64,000 nucleotides of DNA from Cephalotus follicularis (lineage: Eukaryota > Streptophyta > Magnoliopsida > Oxalidales > Cephalotaceae): positions 149,755 to 213,754 of the forward strand of contig BDDD01001592.1 in assembly GCA_001972305.1 (NCBI GenBank). Reading direction: 5' to 3'. Shown piece by piece: positions 23,025-38,486 of this stretch. A program made the position numbers and the translations under genes. The notes below the pieces were generated by a model. It did no database searches, was not told the DNA's origin, and saw only the letters and a program-made list of their open reading frames with translations. Numbering within the stretch: the stretch's first letter is position 1; the number at the start of each line of letters is the position of its first letter.

Positions 23025-24304
23025 TTTTATCATATAGGTATATTCGCGAATAGGGTCTAAATTAACAGGTACTTACAATGGTAGAGTTACGTGGAGATTG
23101 GAGCATGATATCTTGTAGTTTATATAAGTGACATTAATTGGTAAATCAAGTTTTTAATTACAAAAGGCAATCACCTTAAGCCCATAAATGATGGGCCATT
23201 ACAAAGCCTTTCTGTTTGAGTATGTATAGGAAGCTACAGTGGACCCCACCCAATTTGTCTCATATCATTATATTCAACACCAATCTCGAAGAAAGATAGA
23301 GGCCTTTCCTCCTATTGTTAACAGATTACTTTTATAACTCAACCAATCATAACTCGCCACGTCCGAGAAATGCAGACAATTCTTGCCTCCACGGAGGCCT
23401 AGTGTCTTCGTCGTTCCTGGATTATCTTCATTATTAACATTTATTATCTGTACGTACTTTTTGTAGTGTGCAATTGTCCACGTATATATTAGAGATTGTA
23501 AAAACATATTGGGGATACAGTTTTGGATTCGAGTTTTTAATAGATTAGGGTGGTATGACTAACAAGTAAAAAAAAAAACTATAGTAAAATATAAAAAAAA
23601 ATCGAGATTTAAACTCGGTAACACTTAATCCCTTGTATTTTCAAAAATTACATATATTTTATTGACTTACAATTTATGTTTATGACAAATGAGATTAATC
23701 GTTAAACATACTCATACATAAAGGGTTAATCGTTAAACAGACTCAAACCTAAGGGGTTTAATGATTAAACGGACTTAAACCTGATGGGGTTTTTGTAATA
23801 TTTAAAAACAGATGAGACAAATTATTAACGAGTACAAATTTCAAGAGAATTTTTATATTTTACTCAAAAATATATGATTTTAAATGAATATTTTTTTGGG
23901 CTCATATTCGAGTATTTATTTAACATATAAACCAATATTATTCATAAAATATAAAAACATATAAAGAAATTTAACATACGTACGAATGAAATTAGCGACA
24001 GGGGTAGTTAAGCAAAATTGTGAATAAGGTTGTGCTCTCAAAAGGAATCGGTTCGAGAATAGGATGAGCATATAATAGCCATTGTGAGGTAATTATGTCA
24101 ATTAGTACGAAAAGACTAGCGTCACAACATAATCTGACGACAATTAAAGCTTTAGCTATTTATCACGACCTTTTATATGCGAGTTTTGAGAACATTAGCA
24201 AATATATTAACAGTGCGTTTAGTTTAGGTTTCTTTTAACATTCTTAGAAATGCGATTCTCTTATTAAAGATGCTCGAGTTTGATTGTGATTATCTTTCTA
24301 TATT
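23025..24304. other. Intergenic AT-rich DNA with a 31-bp triplicate
   Basis: No gene is supported. A roughly 31-bp unit (TTAATCGTTAAACAGACTC type) is repeated three times at 23695-23789. The remainder is AT-rich and non-coding. Confidence 0.6.
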
Positions 24305-24312
24305 CTTAGTAA

Positions 24313-24497
24313 CAGGGACGGATCCAACAATCAATATATGGGGGGGCCAAATTAAAATTTTCAAATAATCGGAGTGGCCAAAATTTTTTTTTCTATATAA
24401 ATTTTTTTTTATAATTTTTTTATAAGTAATTTTTTTTAAAAAAAATTATTTGGGGGGGGCCAGGGCCCCTATGGGCCCCCCCCTGTATCCGTCTATG
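24313..24497. mobile_element. hAT-type MITE, 185 bp
   Basis: An 8-bp duplication CTTAGTAA flanks it (24305-24312, 24498-24505), the length made by hAT transposases. The ends CAGGGACGGATCC and CATAGACGGATAC (reverse complement of the right end) match at 10 of 13 positions. The right half has a GGGGGGGGCCAGGGCCCC/GGGCCCCCCC block. It has no coding capacity. Confidence 0.85.
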
Positions 24498-24789
24498 CTT
24501 AGTAATGTGATTTTCTCGAGTTTGATTGTGATTATCTTTCTTTATTTTTAGTAATGTGATTCACATTCATGAATTTGGTTTGTGGATTTAGAAAAAATGA
24601 TTGAAAAAATGATTTTCATATAGCATAAACTTCTTATAAAATATGAGGATGTTATCCACCCAAAACTAAGGTGAATAGTATTCTTAAAGAATGAATTGAC
24701 TAAAAATGTCATATCATTTTCCTAAAAGAAAAATTTGAACCAAACCCTAAATAAATAGGAATAGAGTTTGAGATATGCTGTTTTCAACA

Positions 24790-24924
24790 TGTAAGTCGCG
24801 AGAAGATAACAATGTGGCAAATGAATTGGCAAAATATGATAGAGAAATTTTAGATGACTATGTTGTTTTACCTCTTGTAATTGTTTCCAAAGTTGATTTT
24901 ATTACTGAAATTTTATCTTTCTAT
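24790..24924 (+). pseudogene. Possible LINE-type RNase H C-terminal remnant
   Basis: A frame reads REDNNVANELAKY followed by a hydrophobic DDYVVLPL segment. This resembles the C-terminal motif (REAN-VA-ELAKYA) of RNase H-like domains in plant LINEs and related proteins. It is only about 45 codons with nothing recognisable around it, so it is a tentative fossil. Confidence 0.35.
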
Positions 24925-25517
24925 AAAAAAACAAATGAATAAAATAAAATAGAATGCAATTATGATTTAAACTCTTAAAATAAATACAAAATATTTCAAA
25001 TAAATAATAATAAGTAACCAAAAAATTACATACTATTAGAATTGATAAAACGAATAATGGTTTCGGATTTAACTAGTAATAGGTGAAAAGATATTCAGTT
25101 TAAATAAGTTATAATTTTAAGATTCATACTCATTTATTTAGTTATGAGTTGACCTTTATCAATCTTATAATAATAATTATTAAATGAATAGAATATTGAT
25201 AAGTTGGTTTAAAGTGTATATAGAAACTTACAAAGGAGTAAAAAATGTTATAAATTCAATAAACTTAAAATTGACATGTCTGTTATAATATGAAAATTAT
25301 TAAGTGGATCATGTCTATAGATTGAAATAGAAAAAACATACAAAAATAAAATTTATTAACCTTTTTTATTGTTCTCTTTAATTGTTTTTCTCTCTCTTAC
25401 TTTTGGTATATAGGTATATAGACCAACTTTATCTAATAATTACCCGTTAAAATATCTAAACAAATCTTATGTTAAAACTATAAAATATAAATTATAATAA
25501 AAAATCTTGTTACTTTT

Positions 25518-25520
<3 letters not shown>
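24925..25520. other. AT-rich intergenic DNA upstream of the V-ATPase gene
   Basis: No coding signal, terminal repeats or known element are visible. Confidence 0.5.

Positions 25521-25568
<48 letters not shown>
25521..25568. repeat. (TA)24 microsatellite
   Basis: An uninterrupted TA dinucleotide run lies just upstream of the presumed leader of the V-ATPase gene. A (CT)n stretch follows at 25631-25651. Confidence 0.95.
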
Positions 25569-25569
<1 letters not shown>

Positions 25570-25573
<4 letters not shown>

Positions 25574-26262
25574 ATTATATCTTATTTTTATATGCCCACA
25601 TAGATCTCTTTTAATATTCCATTATTCTCTCCTCTCTCTCTCTCTCTCTCTATTTCTCTCTGTTTATCGCTTTTGGGTGTGTAACAGATCAAAAGGTACG
25701 TTATCTTTTCAGATCTCAATTACTGAAATTAATCACTCAATATCCTTTTTTTTCATTCTCACTAATTAATTTCACTCTCGCTCTCCCTCTATATATAATC
25801 ATAAACCTGTACAATTACTAGATAGAATCGATCGCAGCCAATGAAAGCCCCCCGCTAATTCGTGTGAGTTTAGATTTTATTTTAGGTTTAGTTGCAATTT
25901 CCAGTTGTTGTTGTTTTTAGTGTTGTGGCTTTGTTTGTTTGAGGAAGAAAATGTAAGAAGTGGAATGGATTTGATATTTTGATATGAGGTTTAGCTGTGA
26001 TATTTAGCTTGGTTTAGTTAACGTGCACAAGATTTGATCAAATGATATGAATATTTCTATTGATGAAAATTGATAATAGTTTGTTTATTAGGAGTTTTTT
26101 TTTTGCTGCTCAAGCTCTGTTTGGTTGCTGAGATAATGTTAATTTTTGAGTGATTTGAAAAGTTTATTGATGCTTTTAGAGAACTAAAAATTTGTGCTTT
26201 TTTTTTTTGTGTGAATGATCTTTCTACTGGTTTTTTTGTTTTCTTGTGCTTGAAGCTTGAAA
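25570..26262 (+). promoter_or_regulatory. Promoter, 5' leader and probable leader intron of the V-ATPase B gene
   Basis: A CT-rich leader (25625-25695) ends in AAAAG/GTACGT, a good splice donor. About 560 bp of T-rich sequence follows to a possible acceptor CTTGAAG near 26254, eight bases before the ATG. A leader intron fits the T-rich composition, but the borders need transcript evidence. Confidence 0.5.
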
Positions 26263-30216
<3,954 letters not shown>

Positions 30217-31450
30217 TGATTGAAAGAAGCTCAATTTCTGTAGACTGCTGCTTCCTGGTTTCTTTCCTATGTTTCATCCCTGTCCAACACATCAATAAAT
30301 GGTTGAAGCCAATAGAGTCCCCACCATATTCAGAGATTTTCTGCTAGTCAAGAGGACGAATATTCTTTCAGTGAGGACTGTTTAGATCTTGTAGTTTTGT
30401 ATCTTCCCTTGACTAGTTTGTGTAACCCAGTTGTGGTTTGGGTGAGCTATTACTATTATTTTTTTTTCCCCAAAGTTTAATCAGAGCTGCTATATATAAT
30501 TTGCAGTTGATAAGTTTTTGGAGTTCTCCTTCCTCTTATGGTTGATAAAAGACAGCTTGGTGTTCCCAAATGTGTACTTTGAATTGGTTAATTCCATGAA
30601 ATGAACTTTGAATTGGTCTCCTGAGTTAAAGCGCAATACAGTTCTATGCAAATTAGTGGTGGATAGCTTTGACATGTTAATCTACTGGTCATGTTCCTTT
30701 TGATTCTGCAAATTACCTTTGTCCATTTGCTTAACCGTTATCTGCTTGATAAACTTGTCTTCTATTGGTTTGTTTATAGCTCCCCAGTGAAGAACCCGTA
30801 TCATTAGTGTTTATCGTGAAGAGTATCTTCTAAATTTGTTCGTTCTCTTAATTTAGGTTAATCTCTCCATAACTCGAATCAAATCCTTCCTAGAATCATT
30901 TTTCACAGAAACCAAGCAACTTTGAACAAGCTACTGATCATAATTAGTACAGGGCCAAAGACAAATCTTTTGAAAGTAACTGTCACGAGATAAAATCTAT
31001 TGCATGACAATTCATCTGATTCTAATTCATAAAAGTAATAGTTTATATACCCAAGGTTGACAATTACAATTTTAGACATCTTTAAAAACTGATATATAAG
31101 ATTTCAAAACTGACACATAGATTTCAAATATTAACACATAAGTTATTTGTTTATTACTAATCTTTAAATCCTATTTAAATTGTAAATACAACAACAAAAT
31201 TAAACTAAAGATGCAAGATCTTTACGATATGATTTTAGTGAAATATATAATATTTGTGTACACCCGTAATATTAATTTCTTTTATGTTACCAAAATTGTA
31301 CAACGCATATTTAAGCAATTAATATATTTTGATGTCTCATGTAAAAAACTATTGGTAGAATAAAATGCCTATATTAGTTAAAAAAAGTATAATTTTTTTT
31401 ATTAACATAGATAATAATTATTGCTATATATATAATAAATGGTAAAATAT
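30217..31450 (+). other. 3' flank of the V-ATPase gene and AT-rich intergenic DNA
   Basis: The 3' UTR probably occupies the first few hundred bases; the exact polyadenylation site is unclear. Beyond it the sequence is AT-rich without recognisable genes, up to the duplication ATATT (31451-31455) that begins the Tat copy 2 insertion. Confidence 0.6.
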
Positions 31451-31455
31451 ATATT

Positions 31456-32207
31456 TGTTGATGCAGAAATCCTTTCTTTAATAGTATCTTACGTGGAGGA
31501 CTTTAATTTGTTGAAGGAAACGCTGAGATATGCCCGAGAAGAAGATTTGATGGTTGTGATAGTGTTCCCTGCATAGATGAACAAACAAGTCGTAGGTCCA
31601 GGAGGTTGAAATTCCGGGGACACTCCGACGTTTAAGTTAGACACTGCACAGGAAGTTTAAGGTCTTTTGTTATGTAAAAATGACTGATCTGAGATACGTC
31701 TTTGATTCTGGTATTTATAGGAGATGTCTGTAACTGTTTAAGCATGAATTACTGAGATGATTGTTGTCCCCTAAGGAAATGCCGATGATCTTGAGATTTT
31801 CCTTATCTGCACCTGATTTCACGTTCTATTGGTTGATATTGAGGAGGTGAATCCTGGGAATATAGCCTGATATTGCGGACCTATTCCATTGTGGGAGTGG
31901 GGATCCTTTGACAAATGGCCGAGGATCCCGCCTCTTTCTTTATTTGACTTTGAGCTTTTATTATCTTTCCATACTACGAATCCTTGGGACATGGGCTGAT
32001 CTTAGGGCCATATTCTACTGGGAGGAGAGGGGATCCTCTGACAAATGGCTAAGGACCCCGCCTAGGTCCTTAGTTAGGACTCATGCGATTCCTTTGATCG
32101 CTACCCACTTGGGCTTTTAAATCTTCTGTGCGTGGAAGCTTTAATAGAGGACACCTGGCAGAGGACACCTGGCACTTCTGAAATTAAAGTAGTTTTTTCC
32201 CATATCA
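31456..32207 (-). mobile_element. 3' LTR of Tat copy 2
   Basis: It runs on the + strand from TGTTGATGCAG to CCCATATCA, 752 bp. It matches 47375-48105 along its length; I count about 30 differences by eye in the first 340 positions, so the insertion is not recent. Confidence 0.92.
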
Positions 32208-32220
32208 TATGCCCCCCTGA
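32208..32220 (-). other. Polypurine tract of Tat copy 2
   Basis: On the - strand TCAGGGGGGCATA directly precedes the LTR start TGATATGGG. It marks the plus-strand priming site and fixes the element's orientation. Confidence 0.88.
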
Positions 32221-32559
32221 TCCTCTTTCTCCGGCAGTGGTCAGAGGAGGAGGAGCAGAGCTGGGAGTCGTTGCTCGGGCAGTACTCCGTTATAGAGTTT
32301 GACATAAGCTTTCCAAATGAAAAGTAGCAGAGGACTGAGATCTTGCCTTATATGATCCTCTGACACAAAACTGGGTCTGCTTTAGCATAGGAAAGAAACT
32401 TGCCGAGGAAAATAGTCAGGTTGCTTTAAAACCAAACTTGTCTCTGTCAATGGACTTCGTATTATAGGCCCAAATCCAGTATCTTTAAGTAGAGTATCGC
32501 GCACGATTTACACGTGGCATAATATGGGCGTCTCCCGCTTGTGTCTCTTCGTTTTCCGC

Positions 32560-32795
32560 ATATGATTTGACGGTTATTGATCCCTACCGTTGATTGCTTC
32601 TGCAATCCAATGGTCCAATGACATTCCTTTGCCCTTTAAAAAGGCTCTTTCTTCTTCGTGGACGCTCGCTCACTCAGATTTTCTGAATTCCCTAGTTCAC
32701 TCTGTCTTCACGAATCCTTCTTTTGGTGAGTAGTTCTTGACTTCTTGTAAACTTGAATTGATTTAAGACTTCTCCCTTGATCTCTTTCGGTCTTT

Positions 32796-32837
<42 letters not shown>

Positions 32838-32843
32838 GTTTGA
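32560..32843 (+). promoter_or_regulatory. Putative promoter and leader of the antisense gene, Tat copy 2
   Basis: A TATA-like TTTAAAAAGGC (near 32636) is followed by a pyrimidine-rich leader, a possible leader-intron donor TTTTG/GTGAGT (near 32725) and a (CT)n tract (32797-32832) ending 12 bp before the ATG. Copy 1 also has (CT)n just before its ATG. Confidence 0.5.
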
Positions 32844-35221
32844 ATGGCCAAAAATGAAAGAACCCATAGGTCCCCAACTCCCGAGAATGTCGCTCCTCTG
32901 GCGATGGTGGTGCCTATTGCTGAGAGCTCTCATAACACAGAACAAAGTGTTACCGTGGTGGATGACCCTAGAGCTCCCACCTCTAAGGCTAATGTCCCGG
33001 TCGAGGAGAGCTACTTTGACAGGAGTGCACTCTCCCGTGAGAAGGTGATAGAGCTCGCTAGGAAATATCGTTTTCCGGTGGGCATCTCATGTTATCTTCC
33101 TCAAAATCCCCAGATAGCTATGGAGAGCAGGCCGGGGCTCTTCGTGGTTCTTGAGGATGCCCTCTCACCCGGTTTGAGAGTTCCCGTTCCCTCATTTTCC
33201 ATCTCAGTGTTGAGGAGCTTTGGCCTACACCCTTCACTCCTCTAACCACAATCATGGAGTTTTGTAATGGGTTTCTTGGTCAAATGCCTCGAATCAGAAG
33301 TTGCTGTATCGGTGGAATTGTTTAAGGAGTTCCATGTCCTTTCTGCCTCCCCAGGCAAGAGTGGATACTTCTTCAAATCCCGGCCAGACGCCAAGAAATT
33401 ACTGATAAATCCTACTAAATCAATCAAGCATTGGAGGATGAGGTATTTCTTGATAAAGAACCATCCTGGGTTCACTGCCTCCCGCTGGTATGATTCATTA
33501 GATACACCGCTCCTGAATAAGAGGTCTTGCTTCTCCTCGGGGGAAAATGTGGACCTCGACAAACTCTTGGCCTTGGAGGCAGAGGAGGTGAACTCAGTTG
33601 TAAGGGAGGATCGTCTGATCCAAGCTGGGTTGAGTGTGACGCCATACCAAGTATCCTATTTGGCTGATGCCGAGGATGCCGCTGAAGGGGTTGATTCAGA
33701 GAGAGAGGGAAACCAAGATAGATCCATACCCGACGTGGCAGGGAAAATCTGTATAAAGCCTTCGTCTCCTCCTTTTCTTTTTTTTCTTGAGACTTTCATT
33801 TTAACTCTAATTACCTTATTTTCTTGCAGCAATGACTTCTTGACGTAACTTGACTGATATTGTGAAGGCCATCGACAAAAGGAAGAACTCTGCTGCAGGA
33901 AGCTCAAAGCAAAAGGGGAAGGTTGGCAAGACTGAGGGGTCGAGGAAAAAAGCTAAAGCTCCTGAGCTTGCTAGGGGTGCTACAAACCCCACTGCTACTG
34001 AGAAGGGGGGGTGATGTGGGAAAGCGGCCCTTTGAGGAGAGCTCTCCTAGCAGCGTTCATGTCTCTATGAGGAAGAAGGGTAGAAAGGAGAAGGGTGCCG
34101 AGGACGTCGCTGTTCTCGGCGCGAGTCCTCTGGACCCAATTCTGCTTCCTCCTCCTCGGGAGATTGGAAGTATGCTTAACGACCGGAGTATTTGCACAGC
34201 TCCAAGTTAACTCTGAATGCTTCTGGGGTTCCTCAAGCGGTCAGCCAACTAGTCTTCTTTCCCTTGGAAATGATGGCGAGGAAAGAGTGGACCAATGAGG
34301 AGTTGGTGACCTAGTGTCTTCGGAGCAACCTTAGGGTAAGTGATCTATTCTCAAACACATTTTCTTTTTACTCATCTTCTTTTTTATGTTCCTATGACAT
34401 TAATGTTCCTCTGACACACTTTGAATAATACTCAGCTACTGGTGGAGAACTTCTCGGCCATTCTTGCTAGGGATGCGAAGCTGAGGGCAGACATGGCAGC
34501 ACTAGAGGAGATCGCTCGCTCTGCCAAGACTCAATTGGATGAAGTCCTCAAGGCTCAAGAGTTTGTTGTTGAGGAGAAAAAGCAAGCTGTTGAGGACTTG
34601 GAAGAGGATAGGGCTGAGAGGAAGGCTCTGGACAAGGAACTTGCACGTTCCAAGGAGAGGTGCTTTGAGGTAGAGGCAGAGTTCGACTGTTATCTCCAGA
34701 AAGATGAATCTCGGTTGAAGAGGGCAGTGGACAAGGCCCTGAAGGAGTTCAAGTCCTCGGAAGAATTCTAAACACTAATGAAATCCTCCGTTGAGGAGTT
34801 CAAGGCTTTGCCAGATTTTAAGGAGGCAGTGTTTGAGGAAGCTGCCGAATACTACCGTCGGGGTTTCTATTCTTGTAGAAACTGGGTTTCTTCTCTTCAT
34901 CCGAAAGTTCCTCTGGATGGTGTGGTGTATAGCTTGGCTGCAAAGGCCTTTGAATTCTATCCTGAAGGGGATGACGGGGAGGAGGAGAAATTTAAACTTG
35001 CTTTGGAGGAGGGAGCTTCGTCTGCCCTGGAAGGTGAGGCAACGGGAACCGGGTCGCCAGATTTAGTTGTCTTACCCCCGGAACCTGCCTTGGACTCCTC
35101 TTTGGAACTTGTGGCTCCTCAGCCTCCAGCTATCAATCCCTTCAACGCTCCTCTGCCTGAGGATGAACATGAAGATCCTCCCCTACCCAAGGATGGACAT
35201 GAAGATCCTCCCCAGCCTTAG
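32844..35221 (+). pseudogene. Antisense extra gene (aORF) of Tat copy 2, three exons
   Basis: It is on the strand opposite to gag, between the pol relic and the 3' LTR. Predicted exons are 32844-33750, 33830-34335 and 34436-35221; introns 33751-33829 (GTATAA..TTGCAG) and 34336-34435 (GTAAGT..CTCAG). Joining exons 1 and 2 keeps the frame (phase 1), as in copy 1. Exon 1 carries the FVVLEDALSPGLRVP and QSWSFVMGFLV motifs of a gypsy-type transposon-protein domain (recalled as Transposase_28). Exon 2 is basic and low in complexity, exon 3 is a long coiled coil followed by FYSCRNWVSSLHPKVPLDGV and an acidic/Pro tail. Stops are at 33243, in exon 2 and at 34769; a shift lies in the G run near 34005. 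The product is probably nuclear or structural; function unknown. Confidence 0.78.
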
Positions 35222-35402
35222 TTTTTTGCTTTGTAGTTTGCTTTTGTAATTTGTAATATTTCTTCAACATTAATGAAAACAGACTTTGCAATTACTGACT
35301 TCTATTAAGCGCTTCGTTCCTCCACCTTGTATGTTTTGTAGCTTCGTCAGAGCTTAGATATTTCCCTTAGGAAATTTCGTTTAGTCTATTTCGTAGACTT
35401 TA

Positions 35403-36673
35403 TGTTGTAAGTCTAGAGGGGGGGTGAATAGACTAATAAAAATTTATCTAGCAAATATACCACCAATAAAAATTAATTACTCAAACACACAAAGCAGAAA
35501 GTAAAGAGTTTAGGGTTTAGAGATTGCAAACGGATATATAGTGGTTTGGCAAACCGCCTACGTCCACTCCCCAAGGCCTCCCCTTGAGTATTTCACTAGC
35601 TAGTATGCCCCAATCCGGGCTTGGAACTCCAACCGAGCTCCAACAACTTTCGCTCCAACCAAGCGAATTACAATTTGCTCCAACCGAGCAATACAAGAGA
35701 CAACCTCTCTTGTATGTGTGAAAGTAGTAGTTTGAGTGTTTACAAATTCGTAGCGAATTTGTTTACAATGAAGCACAATTTAAACAAAGCTTACAAGTGT
35801 GTATGTAATGTAAGAATAAGGCTTTGTAAATGTAGATGATTGCTTTGGATTGATCTCTTTTGATTGTATGAATGCTTGGTATTGAACTTGAGATAACTTG
35901 AGAGAATGTGTACTTTGAATACTTGATCACTTGTGCAAGAAGTCCAATTTTACTCTTATAGTTGAGCCTCCAACGGATCTATTTTTAACTGTCTGATACA
36001 AATACAGTCGGCTGGATTTGGACGGAAGTCGGCTGATATGATGGCGCGTTTATTTGAATATAGCCGTTGGGAGTGGGCAGTCGGCTGGATGCTATAGGCA
36101 GTCGACTGGCTGAGCTGGCAGTCGACTGGATCCCTGTTCCAGTCGGCTGGTGGCCTCAAATTGGAGATTACAAAACCTACTGCCAGATTTTGCACAATTG
36201 AAAACAATCGGCTAGATTCCCTGGCAGTCGACTGGACCCCTTGGCAGTCGACTGGTCCCCTGCTTCAGTCGGCTGGATTGGGTGTAAAATGATACAGAAG
36301 CTTCTGCCTGAAATGTACCCCATGGCAGTCGACTGATGCCCTGTGACAGTCGACTGGAATTGCTGTGCAGTCGACTGGACCCTTGTGGCAGTCGACTGGA
36401 TTGCTGTTTCTGCAGATTTTGAGTTTGGTTGAAGATGCAGTCGACTACATAGCCTTTGGGAGTCGACTCCTATCCTTGGCAGTCAACTGGATTGCCCACC
36501 AGTCGGCTGGAATGTCCTGTATCTGCATAAACATTCTTGGCACAACTTTGGACAAAGAATCAAGTGAGTAAATGAAGTTATAACTTAAAGAATTATGCAT
36601 ACAAGTAATCTATGTTTGTTAATCATCAAAATAACTCATGGTAAACATTTAATCGGGGTGGCAAAGGCCAACA
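35403..36673 (-). mobile_element. 3' LTR of Sirevirus copy 2
   Basis: On the - strand it begins TGTTGGCCTTTGCCACCCC and ends CACCCCCCCTCTAGACTTACAACA (split here as CACCCCCCCTC then TAGACTTACAACA), 1271 bp. The central part is an array of CAGTCGACTG palindromes. Confidence 0.9.
35999..36520. repeat. Palindrome array CAGTCGACTG in the Sirevirus LTR
   Basis: About eighteen copies of the perfect palindrome CAGTCGACTG or the variants CAGTCGGCTG and CAGTCAACTG occur in 520 bp, spaced roughly 20-60 bp. The variants differ mainly by transitions at the central CpG. Confidence 0.88.
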
Positions 36674-36995
36674 ATCTCCCCCTTTTTGATGATTGACAAA
36701 ACATGCATATTTTGCATAAATCTTGACAAATTTTACTCAATTTTGTTCCAAAGTCCAATTTTACCAATATAGGCATATCCAATACATTTGTCATAACAAA
36801 GTATACTTGCTCAAAGCAAGATTACAAGCCATTTAATCAAAATGCAACATTTGTCCCCAAATGCATTCAACTCCATTTATGCAACCCAACCTCAAAGCAA
36901 TGTGCACAACATGTATATAAATCTCTCCCCCTTTTTGTCAAACAACAAAAAGAGAAGTGGAAGCTCCCCCTCAATCATAGCACGGATTGAAGAGC
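36674..36995 (-). other. Multiple polypurine tracts of Sirevirus copy 2
   Basis: On the - strand, AAAAAGGGGGAGAT abuts the LTR at 36674-36687; further GGGGGAG tracts lie near 36930, 36965 and 36995. The pattern matches copy 1. Confidence 0.82.
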
Positions 36996-37300
36996 TCCCC
37001 CTCAACTTATGCATTCCTATACAACTTTATCAATAAGAACAATGCAATAAGAGAGAAACCATATTCACTAGCACAATTCCAATCAAAGCAATAATATGAG
37101 ATACTTTTGCATTCAACACATAATCCAAACGCATAAGCCATATTCATGTAATCCAAAGCATTGAAGATCATCACATAAAATACTTAAAAACTTCAATTAC
37201 ATAAACCACATTGTCTTGTCACATAAGTTAAAACATCAAAAGCCATTACAAATTTAAAGTTCGAAAATACAAGGAAAAAACATGTGATGCATATGTAAGC

Positions 37301-38087
37301 TCAAGATGGAGGAGGGTGCTGTGGGAAAGCGTTTTGAAGCCACTGAAGGATGTCCGCTTGTCCCTGTCGAAGATCGGGCTGTCCTTGAAGAATGTTTGCT
37401 TGCCCCTCATGAAATTGATGCATTTCACCTTTGATAAACTCCATATCAGCTTGGGCAATATCCATTCTGGCCATAAGTGAATCAAGAGTAGGCCTGCTGC
37501 TGCTACCACTGCTAGTACCAACATTCGGACGCATCTCATACTGCTGTGGATCATCCTCCTCCTCATCATCATCATCCCCACCTCCTACATTTGCTTGCTC
37601 TCTAACTTGCTCTCTACCTCTCCCTCTCACCTTGACCCACTCTCCTTCCTCAAATTCAAGGTTTAATTGTCTAAGTCCCGCCTTATTCACAAAATGCTTA
37701 TGAGAAGGCTTAACACTTTGCTCATCATCCGGGATATCTATGTTAAAAGAAGCTAGGACAGTCGAAATAATCCTACTAAGAAGCATAGGATATGGAGTGT
37801 GATTTGGCCTAGATAAAATGTGGTTGACAATGAAATAGGGTAGGTTAATAGGGGTTCCGTTTTTAACACAAGCGACGAATTTAAGGTCGCGCTCGGAGGG
37901 GAGGGTGTGTGATCCTTGTTACATCCCTACTCAGCCATTTCTCACAATGTAGCTTAACTGAGCTAAAGTAGGAATTATACCTCATCTCTTTCTCCTTGGA
38001 GAGAAAGAGGTTGTTGTCATAATCTATCTCCTCTTGAGAGCCTCTTGCAAGCCTTGAAGAACCTCCTCTTTGTCTTTTGGGACCCAT
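37301..38087 (-). pseudogene. Sirevirus extra sense ORF, copy 2 (internally deleted)
   Basis: The start MGPKRQRGGSS aligns with copy 1. After about 60 codons, at CEKWLSRD, roughly 440 bp present in copy 1 are missing, and the sequence rejoins in another frame. It then runs through a region with two D/E-rich stretches and a coiled-coil tail (MDIAQADMEFIKGE) to the stop at 37301. The region homologous to FYANL...ITPELIAETIGI of copy 1 is lost. The C-terminal frame (from about 37786) has no stops, so the deletion is the main lesion. Confidence 0.65.
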
Positions 38088-38285
38088 TGATGATTACAGG
38101 TTCGAAGATTGAGAGAGAATAGGGTTTGGCGTTTTTGTTTTGTAAAAAGTGAGAGAAGGCAGGTGAGAAGTCGACTTTAAAAGCCTGTCTGTCGAGACTC
38201 CAGTCGACTGGCCACTAATGGCAGTCGACTGGATAGCACGGCAGTCGACTGGAAAGAAATCCAGTCGGCTGTTTTCTGCAGAATG
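38088..38285 (-). promoter_or_regulatory. Putative internal promoter of the extra ORF, copy 2
   Basis: Read on the - strand, palindromes CAGTCGACTG/CAGTCGGCTG (38200-38275) are followed by a TATA-like CTTTTAAAG (near 38175) and a C/T-rich leader to the ATG at 38087. The arrangement matches 10925-11126. Confidence 0.5.
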
Positions 38286-38486
38286 AGAAATGCAGAAAAT
38301 TGCCATCCAATTTAAATGCAACCTTTTGGTATACTATTATTGACTAATAGCAACCTAGGCAAGTGAGCTAATATATGTTATTGAGTTTGAAAACTCAATG
38401 TTTATATGCAATATGAACTTTGAAAACATTTTTCAATCAATTCAATCAATAATTCAATTAAGCATCACAATTATACATATAATGAG

